DNA from: Gammaproteobacteria bacterium
Lineage (GTDB): Bacteria; Pseudomonadota; Gammaproteobacteria; Steroidobacterales; Steroidobacteraceae
Reading direction: 5' to 3'
NCBI GenBank assembly: GCA_025359565.1
Contig: JANYFY010000016.1
Coordinates: 176,229 to 240,228 of the forward strand
Length of the DNA: 64,000 nucleotides
The notes beneath the pieces were generated by a model that was not told the origin of the DNA, ran no database searches, and worked only from the letters and a program-made list of their open reading frames with translations. Position numbers and translations under genes: made by a program. How positions within the stretch are numbered: position 1 is the stretch's first letter; each line of letters begins with the position of its first letter. Below are positions 18,442 to 28,184 of the stretch, piece after piece.

Positions 18442-18503
18442 TTCTTTATACCCCTTATTCATTCCATTGAGCCACAGCGTGCGCATCGTGGCAAGATACC
18501 GGA

Positions 18504-19175
18504 ATGGCCACTTTCTTATTGAGCTTCGGAGCGCTTTTTTCAATTGTTAACCCACTCTCTGGTGCGTTTATCTTCTTTGGTGCAACTCAGGGTCTCGAAC
18601 CACGAGTGAGAGCTCAAGTTTCGCGGTGGGTGGGAATTTATGCTTTTGCAATCGTGACCGTGTCTTTGTATGTCGGTGCTTATGTCTTGAGCTTTTTTGG
18701 TATTTCAATCCCAGTGCTACGCGTTGCTGGTGGCATTATCGTAGCGATGTCGGGGTGGCGCATGTTGACCGAACCTGATGCGACTGAACAACGGCGTAGT
18801 GAGACCCCTAAACCTGTGTCGATCGATGTCCCACCCAGTCGTCTGGCTTTTTATCCTTTGACTATGCCCTTGACCACCGGGCCCGGTACGATTTCGGTGG
18901 CGATTTCATTGGGAGCGAGCAGACCGACCGGGTTTCATAAGGCAACTCTGGAGTTCTATGTGGCCACCATGTTGGCAGTGGTACTCCTTGCGCTCCTAAT
19001 ACACCTATTTTATCGACATTCCGCGCGGTTGGCCGGTTTCATTGGGGCTACCGGCACCACCATTGTGGTGCGTTTGTCGGCATTTTTATTGTTCTGTATC
19101 GGCATCCAAGTATTTTGGAATGGGGCTGCTGAATTGCTGGGAACTTTGCCTTTAGGATCGGCTGGAGCGAGTTGA
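18504..19175 (+). CDS. MarC family integral membrane protein
   Basis: The 223-residue protein has six predicted membrane segments. MarC/UPF0056 motifs are FSIVNPLSGAFIFFGAT at the N-terminus, PVLRVAGGIIVAMSGWRML, FYPLTMPLTTGPGTISVAI mid-protein and GIQVFWNGAAELLG at the end. The biochemical role of MarC proteins is not known, and the early link to multiple antibiotic resistance has not held up. No earlier start codon exists in frame. It is divergent from the sugar porter and is followed 15 bases later by the quinone oxidoreductase gene. Confidence 0.85.
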   Translation: MATFLLSFGALFSIVNPLSGAFIFFGATQGLEPRVRAQVSRWVGIYAFAIVTVSLYVGAYVLSFFGISIPVLRVAGGIIVAMSGWRMLTEPDATEQRRSETPKPVSIDVPPSRLAFYPLTMPLTTGPGTISVAISLGASRPTGFHKATLEFYVATMLAVVLLALLIHLFYRHSARLAGFIGATGTTIVVRLSAFLLFCIGIQVFWNGAAELLGTLPLGSAGAS

Positions 19176-19190
19176 AACGGAGCGAATTAA

Positions 19191-20186
19191 ATGATTTTAC
19201 CTCTCGAAATGTCAGCGATTGAAATCGCCGCTCCCGGCGGTCCTGAGCAACTACGTCTGTGTGTACGACCCCTGCCTACACCCGGGGATGGCGAAGTACT
19301 ATTGCGGGTATGTGCCGCGGGCGTCAATCGTCCCGATGTGATGCAACGCATGGGTCGCTATCCGGCTCCCGCGGGCGCTTCTGATTTACCGGGCCTGGAG
19401 GTTGCAGGCGAGATCGTGGCGTTAGGTCCTCATGTGAGCGAGCTTGCGATTGGAGATTACGTTACCGCTTTGTTGTCGGGCGGGGGTTACGCGCAATATG
19501 CGGTGGCAGCTGCGGTGTTGTGTATGCCGGTGCCAACGGGATTCAGCATGGTGGAAGCCGCTGCCATACCGGAAACCTATCTTACGGTGTGGACTAATTT
19601 GTTTGAACGGGGTGGATGCAAAGCGGGGGACAGTGTTTTAATTCACGGGGGTACTAGTGGTATCGGCACGACGGCGATTCAGTTGGCGAGCAGCTTCGGT
19701 GCCAGCGTATACGCAACCGCCGGTTCATCCGAGAAAGCTCGCGCCTGTGAACGATTTGGCGCTGTTCGCGGTATTGACTATCGTAAAGAAGATTTTGGCG
19801 CCGTCATCATGGAACTTACCCGTGGCCGGGGTATTGATGTAACGCTTGATATGGTCGCCGGTGGCTATGTTACACGCAATTTGGAAGTGGCAGCAATGGA
19901 CGGACGAATCGTTACCATCGCGACCATCGGTGGCGCAAAAGTCGAGATCGACTTAGCAATCATTATGAGGAAACGCTTAATTCTCACCGGTTCAACATTA
20001 AGGCCTAGAACCTTGGCACAGAAGGCGGCGGTCGTTACGGCCGCACGTCACGCAATCTGGCCTTTACTCAACGCGGGTAAAGTGCGGCCGATTATCCACA
20101 CCACTTACCCCTTAGCTGAGGCTGCAGCGGCACATCGACTGATGGAAAGTTCGACACATGTCGGCAAGATTATGCTTGAGATCTAA
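19191..20186 (+). CDS. NAD(P)H:quinone oxidoreductase, zinc-free MDR family (PIG3-like)
   Basis: The 331-residue protein is of the quinone-oxidoreductase/PIG3 branch of medium-chain dehydrogenases. Motifs are AAGVNRPDVMQRMGRYP, PGLEVAGEIVALG, AAAIPETYLTVWTNLF and the nucleotide-binding stretch VLIHGGTSGIGTTAIQLA. It ends with STHVGKIMLEI and lacks the catalytic zinc ligands. It reduces quinones or activated carbonyls using NADPH in the cytosol. CGGAG stands ten bases before the first ATG, and an in-frame ATG six codons in (19209) is an alternative. It follows marC closely and precedes the HemD-like gene by seven bases. Confidence 0.87.
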   Translation: MILPLEMSAIEIAAPGGPEQLRLCVRPLPTPGDGEVLLRVCAAGVNRPDVMQRMGRYPAPAGASDLPGLEVAGEIVALGPHVSELAIGDYVTALLSGGGYAQYAVAAAVLCMPVPTGFSMVEAAAIPETYLTVWTNLFERGGCKAGDSVLIHGGTSGIGTTAIQLASSFGASVYATAGSSEKARACERFGAVRGIDYRKEDFGAVIMELTRGRGIDVTLDMVAGGYVTRNLEVAAMDGRIVTIATIGGAKVEIDLAIIMRKRLILTGSTLRPRTLAQKAAVVTAARHAIWPLLNAGKVRPIIHTTYPLAEAAAAHRLMESSTHVGKIMLEI

Positions 20187-20193
20187 GTGGCTT

Positions 20194-20994
20194 ATGCATA
20201 ACAAAGTGGTCGCGATACTAGAGACACGCACCGGCAAGCACATGGTGGAAATGATTACTCGTCGCGGCGGCGTGCCCTTGTGGGCACCCGCATTAGAAGA
20301 AGTACCCGATATCAATCCTCAGGAACTTAAAACGCTTATTAATGATTGGCATGAACAGCCGTTCAAAGTGGTTATTTTCCAAACCGGGGTAGGCACCCGC
20401 ATGCTGTTTGATACGACTGATAAGCTCGATTTAACGGGTGAACTTATCGAGCTATTGACGCGGGCATTCGTGGTCGTGCGCGGACCTAAGCCTATGGGTG
20501 AGTTAAATAGTCGTGGCGTGAAGATCGATATTCGTGCGAAATCACCTTTTACGACTGAAACGGTGACAGAAGGTATTTCTCAAATTCCTCTACAAGGTCA
20601 ACGAGTCTTAGTGCAACGCTATGGAGCCGCTAACGTAGGGTTAACGGAGATACTTGCCGCTCGAGGGGCGCGCATCGTCGAGCTTGCAACCTATCGCTGG
20701 GCCTTACCTCAGGATGTAAAACCGCTACAGCAATTGTTGGCGGCGTTAGCGAATTCATCGGTCGATGCAGTAGTCTTTACCAGCGCCGTGCAGTTGCAAA
20801 ATCTGTTTAACGTTGCCGAATTGTTGGGCTGCGATCGCTCTCTGGCTGATCAACTCAATCAAGTCGTAATCGCCTCAATCGGACCCGTGTGCTCAAAAGC
20901 CCTCATGGCGCGCGGCATTCGGACAACCTTGGAGGCCAGTCCCCCTAAACTGGGGCCGCTACTAGATGCTTTGGAGCGAGGATTATCGGCCTAG
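20194..20994 (+). CDS. Uroporphyrinogen-III synthase (HemD) family protein
   Basis: The protein is 266 residues from the ATG at 20194. A start at 20158 would overlap the oxidoreductase and adds residues unlike the family. It matches the HEM4 fold: [17 protein letters not shown] at the start, [63 protein letters not shown] and [17 protein letters not shown]. It would cyclise hydroxymethylbilane to uroporphyrinogen III. It is not beside hemC, so it may be a second HEM4-domain protein rather than the housekeeping HemD. Confidence 0.8.
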   Translation: MHNKVVAILETRTGKHMVEMITRRGGVPLWAPALEEVPDINPQELKTLINDWHEQPFKVVIFQTGVGTRMLFDTTDKLDLTGELIELLTRAFVVVRGPKPMGELNSRGVKIDIRAKSPFTTETVTEGISQIPLQGQRVLVQRYGAANVGLTEILAARGARIVELATYRWALPQDVKPLQQLLAALANSSVDAVVFTSAVQLQNLFNVAELLGCDRSLADQLNQVVIASIGPVCSKALMARGIRTTLEASPPKLGPLLDALERGLSA

Positions 20995-21085
20995 GTTCGC
21001 TTATGACGAGGTTTTAGCGCTAGAATCGCGCTTACTGAAAATAACTGATTTAATTTTCCGAAACACTAACGAGGGGGAGAAATTC

Positions 21086-21664
21086 GTGAGCAACACTATT
21101 TCCATTCATCCGTCGATTGACAATGGCACCAAACCCGCTGCAAAGGGCTTCACCGGCGGTACGCTCGTTTGTCATTGCAAGGAAAAGCCCGTCAAAGTTT
21201 CAATCAGTTCGCAATCTGCGCATAATCATGCCTGCGGTTGCACCAAATGCTGGAAGCCCAAAGCTGCGCAATTTTCGGTGGTCGCGGTCGTGAGCCGCGA
21301 CAAACTTAAAGTGACCGAGAACGCCGACAAGCTCGCCGTAGTTGATCCTAAGGCGACTATTCAACGTCATGCTTGCAAGATATGTGGCGTCCACATGTAC
21401 GGCCGGATCGAAAATGAAAAACATCCGTTGTACGGGTTCGATTTTATACACACTGAACTATCCCAAGACGTCGGCTGGTCACCGCCTGAATTCGCCGCGT
21501 TTGTATCTTCAATTATTGAATCGGGGGCAGACCCCGCCAAGCAAGACGCTGTGCGCAGTCACTTAAAATCCAAAGGACTTGAGCCTTATGACTGCCTATC
21601 GCCCGGCTTGATGGATTTTATTGCAACCCAAGTAGCGAAGGCTTCGGGTGTGCTTAAGCACTAG
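21086..21664 (+). CDS. gfa: Glutathione-dependent formaldehyde-activating enzyme Gfa
   Basis: The protein is 192 residues from a GTG at 21086, preceded by GAGGGGGAGA. This matches the usual Gfa length of about 190, whereas the longer open frame from 20966 overlaps the previous gene. Zinc-site cysteines are visible in [28 protein letters not shown] and [14 protein letters not shown], with [15 protein letters not shown] and [12 protein letters not shown] as full-length Gfa signatures. It is annotated as S-(hydroxymethyl)glutathione synthase, joining formaldehyde to glutathione. The catalytic role is disputed, since the reaction is spontaneous. It faces the fds formate dehydrogenase operon, so the two may serve one formaldehyde-to-CO2 route. 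Confidence 0.9.
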   Translation: MSNTISIHPSIDNGTKPAAKGFTGGTLVCHCKEKPVKVSISSQSAHNHACGCTKCWKPKAAQFSVVAVVSRDKLKVTENADKLAVVDPKATIQRHACKICGVHMYGRIENEKHPLYGFDFIHTELSQDVGWSPPEFAAFVSSIIESGADPAKQDAVRSHLKSKGLEPYDCLSPGLMDFIATQVAKASGVLKH

Positions 21665-21681
21665 AGAGTGCGCTCAGACCT

Positions 21682-21718
21682 GGCCTGAGTTCAGGCCACG
21701 CCGTGTTCGGGCGTGGCC
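21682..21718. terminator. Overlapping hairpins between gfa and fdsD
   Basis: GGCCTGA-GT-TCAGGCC (21682-21697) is a perfect short inverted repeat. GGCCACGCC (21694-21702) pairs with GGCGTGGCC (21710-21718) around a seven-base loop. The two hairpins share four bases and so are mutually exclusive. They lie between convergent stops, consistent with a bidirectional terminator. No T-run follows. Confidence 0.45.
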
Positions 21719-21779
21719 CGTGCTGTGGGGGTGGGGGCTGCGAGGCTAGGGACGGTCTGGCACCCTTTACTAGCTAGTT

Positions 21780-21992
21780 CTACGCTGATATCCGTCGCAG
21801 CGCTTCGCGCGGCAATTCGTCAATGCCGTGCCCGTTTTGATTAGCGAGTTTTAAAATTTTCTCGCGCATGCGCGGTGTCCAATATTTTCCAATGTGATTG
21901 GCTATACCGGCTACAGCGTCTTCATGTACGGGCTCTGCGCGAAAGAAATCGCCAATATCGTTAGCCATTTTGGCCAGCTTGTCGGTACTCAT
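21780..21992 (-). CDS. fdsD: NAD-dependent formate dehydrogenase delta subunit FdsD
   Basis: The protein is 70 residues from the ATG at 21992, eight bases after the fdsA stop, with an AAAGGG site overlapping that stop. The longer open frame lies inside fdsA and is ignored. The sequence MSTDKLAKMANDIGDFFR, then HIGKYWTPRMREKI, is characteristic of the FdsD family. FdsD is a small subunit of the cytosolic molybdenum FdsABG complex and is needed for assembly or activity in Rhodobacter and Cupriavidus. It is the last gene of the operon. Confidence 0.92.
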   Translation of the reverse strand: MSTDKLAKMANDIGDFFRAEPVHEDAVAGIANHIGKYWTPRMREKILKLANQNGHGIDELPREALRRISA

Positions 21993-22000
21993 GGCGCCCT

Positions 22001-24865
22001 TTATTTGGTGGACATCACTGTGCCTTTGCCCGCCGCAACTTTTAACAAACTCTCTTGCGACTCGCTGAATTCGCGGAACCGCTTCTGCCATTCCGACGGT
22101 TGGCTGACTCGCGTGGCCTGGACCGCGGTGACTTTGTATTCTGGGCAGTTAGTAGCCCAGTCCGAGTTATCGGTGGTAATGACATTAGCACCGGATTCTG
22201 GGAAATGAAAAGTGGTGTAAACAACACCCGGTTGAACTCTGTTGGTCACGCGAGCACGCAAAACAGTTTCACCCGCTCGACTCGTAACGCCAACCCAATC
22301 GCGATCGACAATACCGCGTTCATCAGCATCATGCGGATGTATTTCCAAGCGATCCTCGTCATGCCATTGATTGTTTTCGGTGCGCCGAGTTTGCGCGCCG
22401 ACGTTGTACTGACTTAAAACGCGACCGGTGGTCAAAATTAAAGGAAACCTAGCGTTGACTTTTTCGCTGGTGGGAACATATTCCGTGACCAGAAACTTAC
22501 CCTTTCCCCGTACAAATTGATCGACATGCATAATCGGGGTGCCAGCCACGTTAACCGCATCACACGGCCATTGTATGCTCCCCAATTCATCTATACGCTT
22601 GAAGCTCACCCCGGTAAAGGTAGGGGTGAGGCTTGCAATCTCATCCATAATTTGGGCAGGATGGGTGTATGCCATTGGATAGCCCACGGCATTTGCAAGC
22701 AATTGGGTTATTTCCCAATCGGCATACCCTGATTTTGGCTGCATGACTTTGCGCACGCGGGATATGCGTCGTTCAGCATTTGTGAACGTTCCATCTTTTT
22801 CTAAGAACGATGAGCCCGGTAAAAATACATGCGCAAACTTGGCTGATTCGTTCAAAAATAGATCTTGAACGATGATGCATTCCATCGCCATCAGTGCCGC
22901 AGTCACGTGCTGAGTGTTTGGGTCCGACTGAGCAATATCTTCGCCTTCGATGTACAGGCCCTTAAATTCGCCGTCTAGCGCCGCCTCAAACATATTCGGA
23001 ATACGCAGCCCCGGATCGCTCTGCAGCGGCACGCCCCAAGCAGTTTCGAAACTGGATCGTACCTGGTCATCAGACACATGACGATAGCCTGGAAATTCGT
23101 GCGGAAAAGATCCCATATCGCAGGAACCTTGTACATTATTCTGGCCGCGTAAGGGATTCACTCCCACGCCTGCCCGACCAATATTGCCCGTGGCCATGGC
23201 GAGATTAGCAATGCCCATGACCATAGTGGAGCCTTGAGAATGTTCGGTAACGCCGAGACCATAATAAATAGCGCCGTTCCCAGCGGTGGCGTACAGACGT
23301 GCAGCGGCTCGTACACTCGCGGCCGGGACACCGGTGATGGCTTCCATGGTTTCTGGCGAGTTGCGCGCTTCGCTAACAAAATTACGCCATTTATCGAAGG
23401 AAGGGGTCTCGCATCGTTCGCGCACAAAACTTTCGTTAACTAGATTCTCAGTCACTACGGTATGTGCGATGCTATTAATCAGCGCGACGTTGGTGCCAGG
23501 TTTAAGCTTAAGATGATGGTCGGCCGCAATATGAGGAGTCCGTACTAAATCAATGCTACGCGGATCGGCAACAATGAGATGCGCGCCTTGGCGTAAGCGA
23601 CGCTTCATTTGCGAGGCGAATACAGGATGTCCATCGGTGGGATTAGCCCCGATCACGAATATGACATCAGCCTGCATCACTGAATCAAAATTCTGCGTGC
23701 CTGCCGATTCACCCATGGTTTGACGCAGTCCATATCCGGTAGGAGAATGACAAACTCGTGCACACGTATCGACATTGTTGTTACCAAAACCTGCACGCAC
23801 TAGTTTTTGAACTAGATAGGTTTCTTCGTTGGTGCAGCGCGATGAGGTGATGCCACCAATGGAGTCACGCCCATATTTTTGTTGAATGCGCTTAAGTTCA
23901 GAGGCTGCATAGCCTACCGCTTCTTGCCAGGAAACCTCGCGCCACGGGTCGGTAATCTTAGCGCGAATCATCGGCTTCATTATACGATCTGAATGAGTGG
24001 CATAGCCGATGGCAAAACGTCCCTTCACACACGAATGACCGTGATTGGCATGCCCGTCTTTGTTCGGCACCATGCGTACAAGTTCTTCACCCTGCATTTC
24101 GGCGCGAAACGAGCACCCGACGCCGCAGTAAGCACACGTAGTGACTACGCTATGTTCGGCTTGGCCTTTCTGAATCAGAGTATTTTCAGAAAGTGTTGCT
24201 GTTGGGCACGCTTGGACGCAAGCGCCACAGGAAACGCATTCTGAATCCATAAATGAATTGTTTTGGCTCGCCGCAACCTTAGACTCAAAGCCACGCCCTT
24301 GGATGGTAAGAGCGAAAGTACCTTGTTGTTCATCGCAAGCGCGAACGCATCGTGAACAAACAATGCATTTACTGGCATCAAAGGTGAAATACGGGTTGCT
24401 GGTGTCCTTCTTTAAGTTCAGGTGATTCGCACCTTCGTAGCCGTAACGCACTTCACGTAAACCTACAACGCCCGCCATATCTTGGAGCTCGCAATGGCCG
24501 TTAGCGGGGCAGGTAAGACAATCCAGGGGATGATCGGAGATATAAAGCTCCATTACACCGCGACGCACATCGGCCAATTGCTTGTTCTGCGTAATGACTT
24601 CCATGCCCGCGACTACCGGAGTGGTACACGAAGCCGGTAAGCCCTTCATGCCTTTAATTTGTACCAAACACAGACGGCACGAGCCGAATGCTTCTAGTTG
24701 CTCAGTGGCACAAAGCTTCGGAATATTGCAGCCCGAGAGCGCTGCGGCGCGCATGACGGATGTGCCTGCAGGCACTGTGATTTCACGGCCATCAATGCTC
24801 AAAGTCACCAGCTCCGTGTTGTCGCGTAGCGGAGTTCCCAAATCTTTTTCTGCAATCGACAACAT
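22001..24865 (-). CDS. fdsA: NAD-dependent formate dehydrogenase alpha (catalytic Mo/W) subunit FdsA
   Basis: The protein is 954 residues from the ATG at 24865, which has AGGGGA eight bases upstream. The longer frame to 25108 lies inside fdsB. In order there are an N-terminal [2Fe-2S] domain (CNIPKLC, GSCRLCLVQIKG), a His/Cys [4Fe-4S] site (DHPLDCLTCPANGHCELQ), and two further clusters (CIVCSRCVRACDE and CVSCGACVQACP). Then come the CAYCGVGC cluster and the bis-MGD catalytic domain. The active-site residue is Cys in ARVCHSPTGYGL, not selenocysteine. It oxidises formate to CO2 and passes electrons to FdsBG and NAD. The usual chaperone gene fdsC, normally between fdsA and fdsD, is absent here. 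Confidence 0.96.
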   Translation of the reverse strand: MLSIAEKDLGTPLRDNTELVTLSIDGREITVPAGTSVMRAAALSGCNIPKLCATEQLEAFGSCRLCLVQIKGMKGLPASCTTPVVAGMEVITQNKQLADVRRGVMELYISDHPLDCLTCPANGHCELQDMAGVVGLREVRYGYEGANHLNLKKDTSNPYFTFDASKCIVCSRCVRACDEQQGTFALTIQGRGFESKVAASQNNSFMDSECVSCGACVQACPTATLSENTLIQKGQAEHSVVTTCAYCGVGCSFRAEMQGEELVRMVPNKDGHANHGHSCVKGRFAIGYATHSDRIMKPMIRAKITDPWREVSWQEAVGYAASELKRIQQKYGRDSIGGITSSRCTNEETYLVQKLVRAGFGNNNVDTCARVCHSPTGYGLRQTMGESAGTQNFDSVMQADVIFVIGANPTDGHPVFASQMKRRLRQGAHLIVADPRSIDLVRTPHIAADHHLKLKPGTNVALINSIAHTVVTENLVNESFVRERCETPSFDKWRNFVSEARNSPETMEAITGVPAASVRAAARLYATAGNGAIYYGLGVTEHSQGSTMVMGIANLAMATGNIGRAGVGVNPLRGQNNVQGSCDMGSFPHEFPGYRHVSDDQVRSSFETAWGVPLQSDPGLRIPNMFEAALDGEFKGLYIEGEDIAQSDPNTQHVTAALMAMECIIVQDLFLNESAKFAHVFLPGSSFLEKDGTFTNAERRISRVRKVMQPKSGYADWEITQLLANAVGYPMAYTHPAQIMDEIASLTPTFTGVSFKRIDELGSIQWPCDAVNVAGTPIMHVDQFVRGKGKFLVTEYVPTSEKVNARFPLILTTGRVLSQYNVGAQTRRTENNQWHDEDRLEIHPHDADERGIVDRDWVGVTSRAGETVLRARVTNRVQPGVVYTTFHFPESGANVITTDNSDWATNCPEYKVTAVQATRVSQPSEWQKRFREFSESQESLLKVAAGKGTVMSTK

Positions 24866-24876
24866 GATGCAATCCC

Positions 24877-26445
24877 CTAACGAGTTAATGCCGCGCCTAG
24901 CGCCACCTTGGTAAAATCTTCGTGAAAATGATTTAGAGCGGATAATACCGGGTAGGGCGTTAAGCCCCCAAGCGCGCACAGCGAACCTTGAGTCAAAGTC
25001 TCGCACAGATCGCGCAACAAGACCTCTTGCTGTACGGCATTCTCTCCCGTCACTAGGCGGTCGATCACTTCTACGCCGCGGGTTGAGCCGATTCGGCAGG
25101 GCGTGCACTTACCGCAGGATTCTATGGCACAGAATTCCATGGCGTAACGGGCTTGTGCAGCCATATCGACGCTATCGTCAAATACGACAATGCCGCCGTG
25201 GCCCAACATGCCCTTGATTTGAGCGAAGGCTTCATAGTCTAGGGGCGTGTCAAATTGTGATTCGGGTAAATATGCGCCTAAAGGACCACCCACTTGGACC
25301 GCGCGAATCGGCTTACCGCTCAGTGATCCGCCCCCAAAGTCATAGAGCACCTCGCGCAAGGTGAGACCGAACGCCTTCTCGATCAAGCCACCGCGTTTAA
25401 TATTACCGGTCAGTTGCAACGGCAACGTCCCGCGTGAACGACCCATCCCAAAGTGTTGATAGTAGTCGGCGCCACGATCCAAAATAATGGGCACCGACGC
25501 TAAGGTAATCGCGTTATTGATCACGGTGGGCTTGCCGAATAAGCCGGTAATCGCGGGGAGTGGTGGTTTGAAGCGTACTTGACCGCGCTTACCCTCCAGT
25601 GATTCGAGCAGCGAGGTTTCTTCGCCGCAGATGTAGGCGCCCGCACCGAGACGCACTTCGAGATCGAAATGGAATTTACTGCCTGCAATGCTCTGACCGA
25701 GATAACCATTGGAATAGGCAAGCGCAATCGCAGCATCCAGTGCAAGCTTGGCTTCTGGATATTCCCAGCGTAAATAAATATAGCCTTGCGAGGCACCGGT
25801 AGCGATTCCAGCGATAGTCATGCCTTCAATAAGAACGAAGGGATCCCCCTCCATGAGCATGCGGTCTGAGAAGGTGCCGGAGTCACCTTCGTCTGCATTA
25901 CAGACGATGTATTTTTGCTCGCCCGGCGCGCCTAAGACCGTGTTCCATTTGATGCCGGCGGGGAATGCCGCGCCGCCCCGACCGCGCAAACCCGATGCGG
26001 TGATGGTTTTAATAATTTCAGCCGAGCTCAGCTCAAGCGCGTTGGCAAGGCCCTTGTAGCCGCCGTGTTGTTTATAGTCGACTAAGCTCAACGGATCGGT
26101 AAGGCCCACGCGAGCATACGTGAGACGTTCCTGATTTTTGAAATAGGGGATCTCTGCGGTGAGCCCCTGCGCGAGGATGTGAGTGTTGCCTTGTAAAAAG
26201 CCACTTTCAAAAAGATCGGCGACGTCTGCCGCTTGCACAGGTCCATAGGCCATGCGCCCTCGAGTTGTCTGAACTTCAACCAGTGGTTCTAGCCACAGAA
26301 GGCCGCGTGAGCCATTGCGCGTGATTTGAATAGGAATATTGCGTCGTTTAGCCTCGGTGGCGATAGCGAGCGCGGTCTCATTAGCACCTACGGAAAGCGC
26401 GGCGGCATCGCAGGGTACAAAAATCTTGATGCTGGCACTATTCAC
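24877..26445 (-). CDS. fdsB: NAD-dependent formate dehydrogenase beta subunit FdsB
   Basis: The 522-residue protein is NuoF-like, with an N-terminal thioredoxin-like portion typical of FdsB. It has the NADH-binding glycine stretch ASGLRGRGGAAFPAG, the FMN-site motif GAGAYICGEETSLLESLEG, and a C-terminal [4Fe-4S] site ESCGKCTPCRIGSTRG followed by DLCETLTQGSLCALGG. It receives electrons from FdsA and reduces NAD. It starts 10 bases after fdsG stops and ends 11 bases before fdsA begins, a tight operon. Confidence 0.96.
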   Translation of the reverse strand: MNSASIKIFVPCDAAALSVGANETALAIATEAKRRNIPIQITRNGSRGLLWLEPLVEVQTTRGRMAYGPVQAADVADLFESGFLQGNTHILAQGLTAEIPYFKNQERLTYARVGLTDPLSLVDYKQHGGYKGLANALELSSAEIIKTITASGLRGRGGAAFPAGIKWNTVLGAPGEQKYIVCNADEGDSGTFSDRMLMEGDPFVLIEGMTIAGIATGASQGYIYLRWEYPEAKLALDAAIALAYSNGYLGQSIAGSKFHFDLEVRLGAGAYICGEETSLLESLEGKRGQVRFKPPLPAITGLFGKPTVINNAITLASVPIILDRGADYYQHFGMGRSRGTLPLQLTGNIKRGGLIEKAFGLTLREVLYDFGGGSLSGKPIRAVQVGGPLGAYLPESQFDTPLDYEAFAQIKGMLGHGGIVVFDDSVDMAAQARYAMEFCAIESCGKCTPCRIGSTRGVEVIDRLVTGENAVQQEVLLRDLCETLTQGSLCALGGLTPYPVLSALNHFHEDFTKVALGAALTR

Positions 26446-26455
26446 GAGATTGTCG

Positions 26456-26980
26456 TCATGGAGTTCTTGAGCTAAGCATTAAAGTGTCAAATTTTTGCGG
26501 CGTGACGCGCCCTACTAAACGGTTGTCGATCATGATGGAGGGACCGAGCGCGCAATTACCTAGGCAGTAAACAGGCTCTAACGAAATAGCGCCATCCTCA
26601 GTCGTGCCGTGGAAATCTACACCTAATGTGCGTTTCGCGTGAGCTTCTAGCGCGACCGCGCCTACCGCTTGACAGGCTTCGGCTCGGCATAGGTGTACGA
26701 CATGTTTGCCAGGTGGAGATTGGCGGTAGTAATGATAGAAGGTTACCACCCCGTGTACTTCAGCTATGGATAAATTGAGTTGGTCGGCAATCACGGAGAC
26801 CGCGCCCTTCGGGATAAATCCTAGAGCCGCTTGAACGGCGTGCAAAATCGGCAGTAGCGCTCCTGGGAGGGATTTCAGTGCTTGGCATGCCGACAGGACC
26901 GCGCCGCGAGCGTGCGTATCTAATGCAGCGGATTTCTCGAGTTTAATGGGAATGACGCGTCGTGTGCTTGCTGTAGACAT
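26456..26980 (-). CDS. fdsG: NAD-dependent formate dehydrogenase gamma subunit FdsG
   Basis: The 174-residue protein is NuoE-like and carries one [2Fe-2S] cluster. The ligands are in [13 protein letters not shown] and [13 protein letters not shown], and a helical lead-in [15 protein letters not shown] is typical of the family. It bridges electrons between FdsA and FdsB. It is the first gene of the operon, so the promoter should lie in the 105 bases up to 27085, shared with the divergent protease gene. No LysR-type FdsR regulator is adjacent. Confidence 0.95.
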   Translation of the reverse strand: MSTASTRRVIPIKLEKSAALDTHARGAVLSACQALKSLPGALLPILHAVQAALGFIPKGAVSVIADQLNLSIAEVHGVVTFYHYYRQSPPGKHVVHLCRAEACQAVGAVALEAHAKRTLGVDFHGTTEDGAISLEPVYCLGNCALGPSIMIDNRLVGRVTPQKFDTLMLSSRTP

Positions 26981-27085
26981 GGTAGTCGCAAATTATACCG
27001 CGAAAATGGCGAGTCGGAGGCATGGCCCATGAGATGTTTTAGCGCGCTCAGCCGCCTTTAGCGTGCTTAGGTGTAATATTCCATT

Positions 27086-28090
27086 ATGGTGAATAATCAA
27101 TATGCCAAGTGGCTCAAAATTTTTGTGGGCTATTTGGGTGTGGGTTGTATCGGTAGGGTATTTATCGCGAGCGCCTTGGCTTTTATAGCCGGCGCCCACG
27201 CGGCGCAACCTTTGTCGGATGCGGATACGGCGGATGCGTTAAATGAAATCGTTGTGGAGGGACGCGGACCGCGATTTGTGGCTCCAACACGGCGCGATCA
27301 AATTGGTCGCATTTGGGCTCCAGTAATGATCAATGGACGGGGGCCATTTCGCTTGGTGCTGGATTCTGGTGCTAGCCATTCCGGGGTGACAGCCAACGTG
27401 GCGTCGGTGTTAGGAATGTCATTAGATCAATCTCCTCCAGTAATGCTGCGCGGTGTGACGGGATTTGCCACGGTGCCAACGATTCGTGCCAGCTCATTGA
27501 GTATGGGCGATCTGATGTTGGAACCTGCAATATTACCTATCATCCCCGACGCCTTGGGCGGGGCGCAGGGTATTTTGGGAACAGCAGGGTTTGCTGATAA
27601 GCGCGTATTCATCGATTTTCGCCACGATAAAATTACGATTACCTATTCACGCGGCGAGTCGGAAGACCGTGATTTAGTCAAAATTCCTTTTCGTACCTTG
27701 CGTGGTCAATTGATCGTCGTGGACTCGCGGGTGGATGGGGTACGCGTCAAAGCGATTATTGACACGGGAGGGCAGGGGTCGATCGCTAATCTGAGCCTGC
27801 GGGATGCGTTGCGGCGGCACCGTACACTGCATGGAAGGCCCGACGAAATTATGGGCGCGACCAAAGAAATTCAAAGCGGGGAACTTATTGCAACGCCTGC
27901 GATAGAATTTGGATCAATTAATATCAACCATTCGGGCGTTACTTTTGCAGATATGTATATTTTTACGCATTGGAAATTTACTACCGAACCCGCCATATTG
28001 ATCGGCATGGATGTGTTGGGATTATTAGATACTTTAATCATTGATTATCGACGACATTTGCTTTACATGCGCACACAGCGGGGTGGATGA
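27086..28090 (+). CDS. Retropepsin-like aspartic protease, secreted or periplasmic
   Basis: The 334-residue protein has a hydrophobic N-terminus (IASALAFIAGAHA) that reads as a signal peptide cut after AHA. It carries two retropepsin half-sites: FRLVLDSGASHSGVTA at about residues 92-107 and KAIIDTGGQGSIAN at about 222-235. There is also the typical ILIGMDVLGLLDTLIIDY near the end. Having both catalytic Asp loops in one chain resembles bacterial single-chain pepsin/retropepsin-like proteins such as Pfam gag-asp or Asp_protease_2 members. Its substrate is unknown. It is divergent from the fds operon, with no other obvious partner. Confidence 0.8.
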   Translation: MVNNQYAKWLKIFVGYLGVGCIGRVFIASALAFIAGAHAAQPLSDADTADALNEIVVEGRGPRFVAPTRRDQIGRIWAPVMINGRGPFRLVLDSGASHSGVTANVASVLGMSLDQSPPVMLRGVTGFATVPTIRASSLSMGDLMLEPAILPIIPDALGGAQGILGTAGFADKRVFIDFRHDKITITYSRGESEDRDLVKIPFRTLRGQLIVVDSRVDGVRVKAIIDTGGQGSIANLSLRDALRRHRTLHGRPDEIMGATKEIQSGELIATPAIEFGSININHSGVTFADMYIFTHWKFTTEPAILIGMDVLGLLDTLIIDYRRHLLYMRTQRGG

Positions 28091-28184
28091 TACTTAATTG
28101 GGTTAAAGTCGCTTCACACTGGTAGAAAGCACTCAATTGCAGCGTTATATAGTGATGAGTAGGTCATTTTTTCGAGGTGTTACT

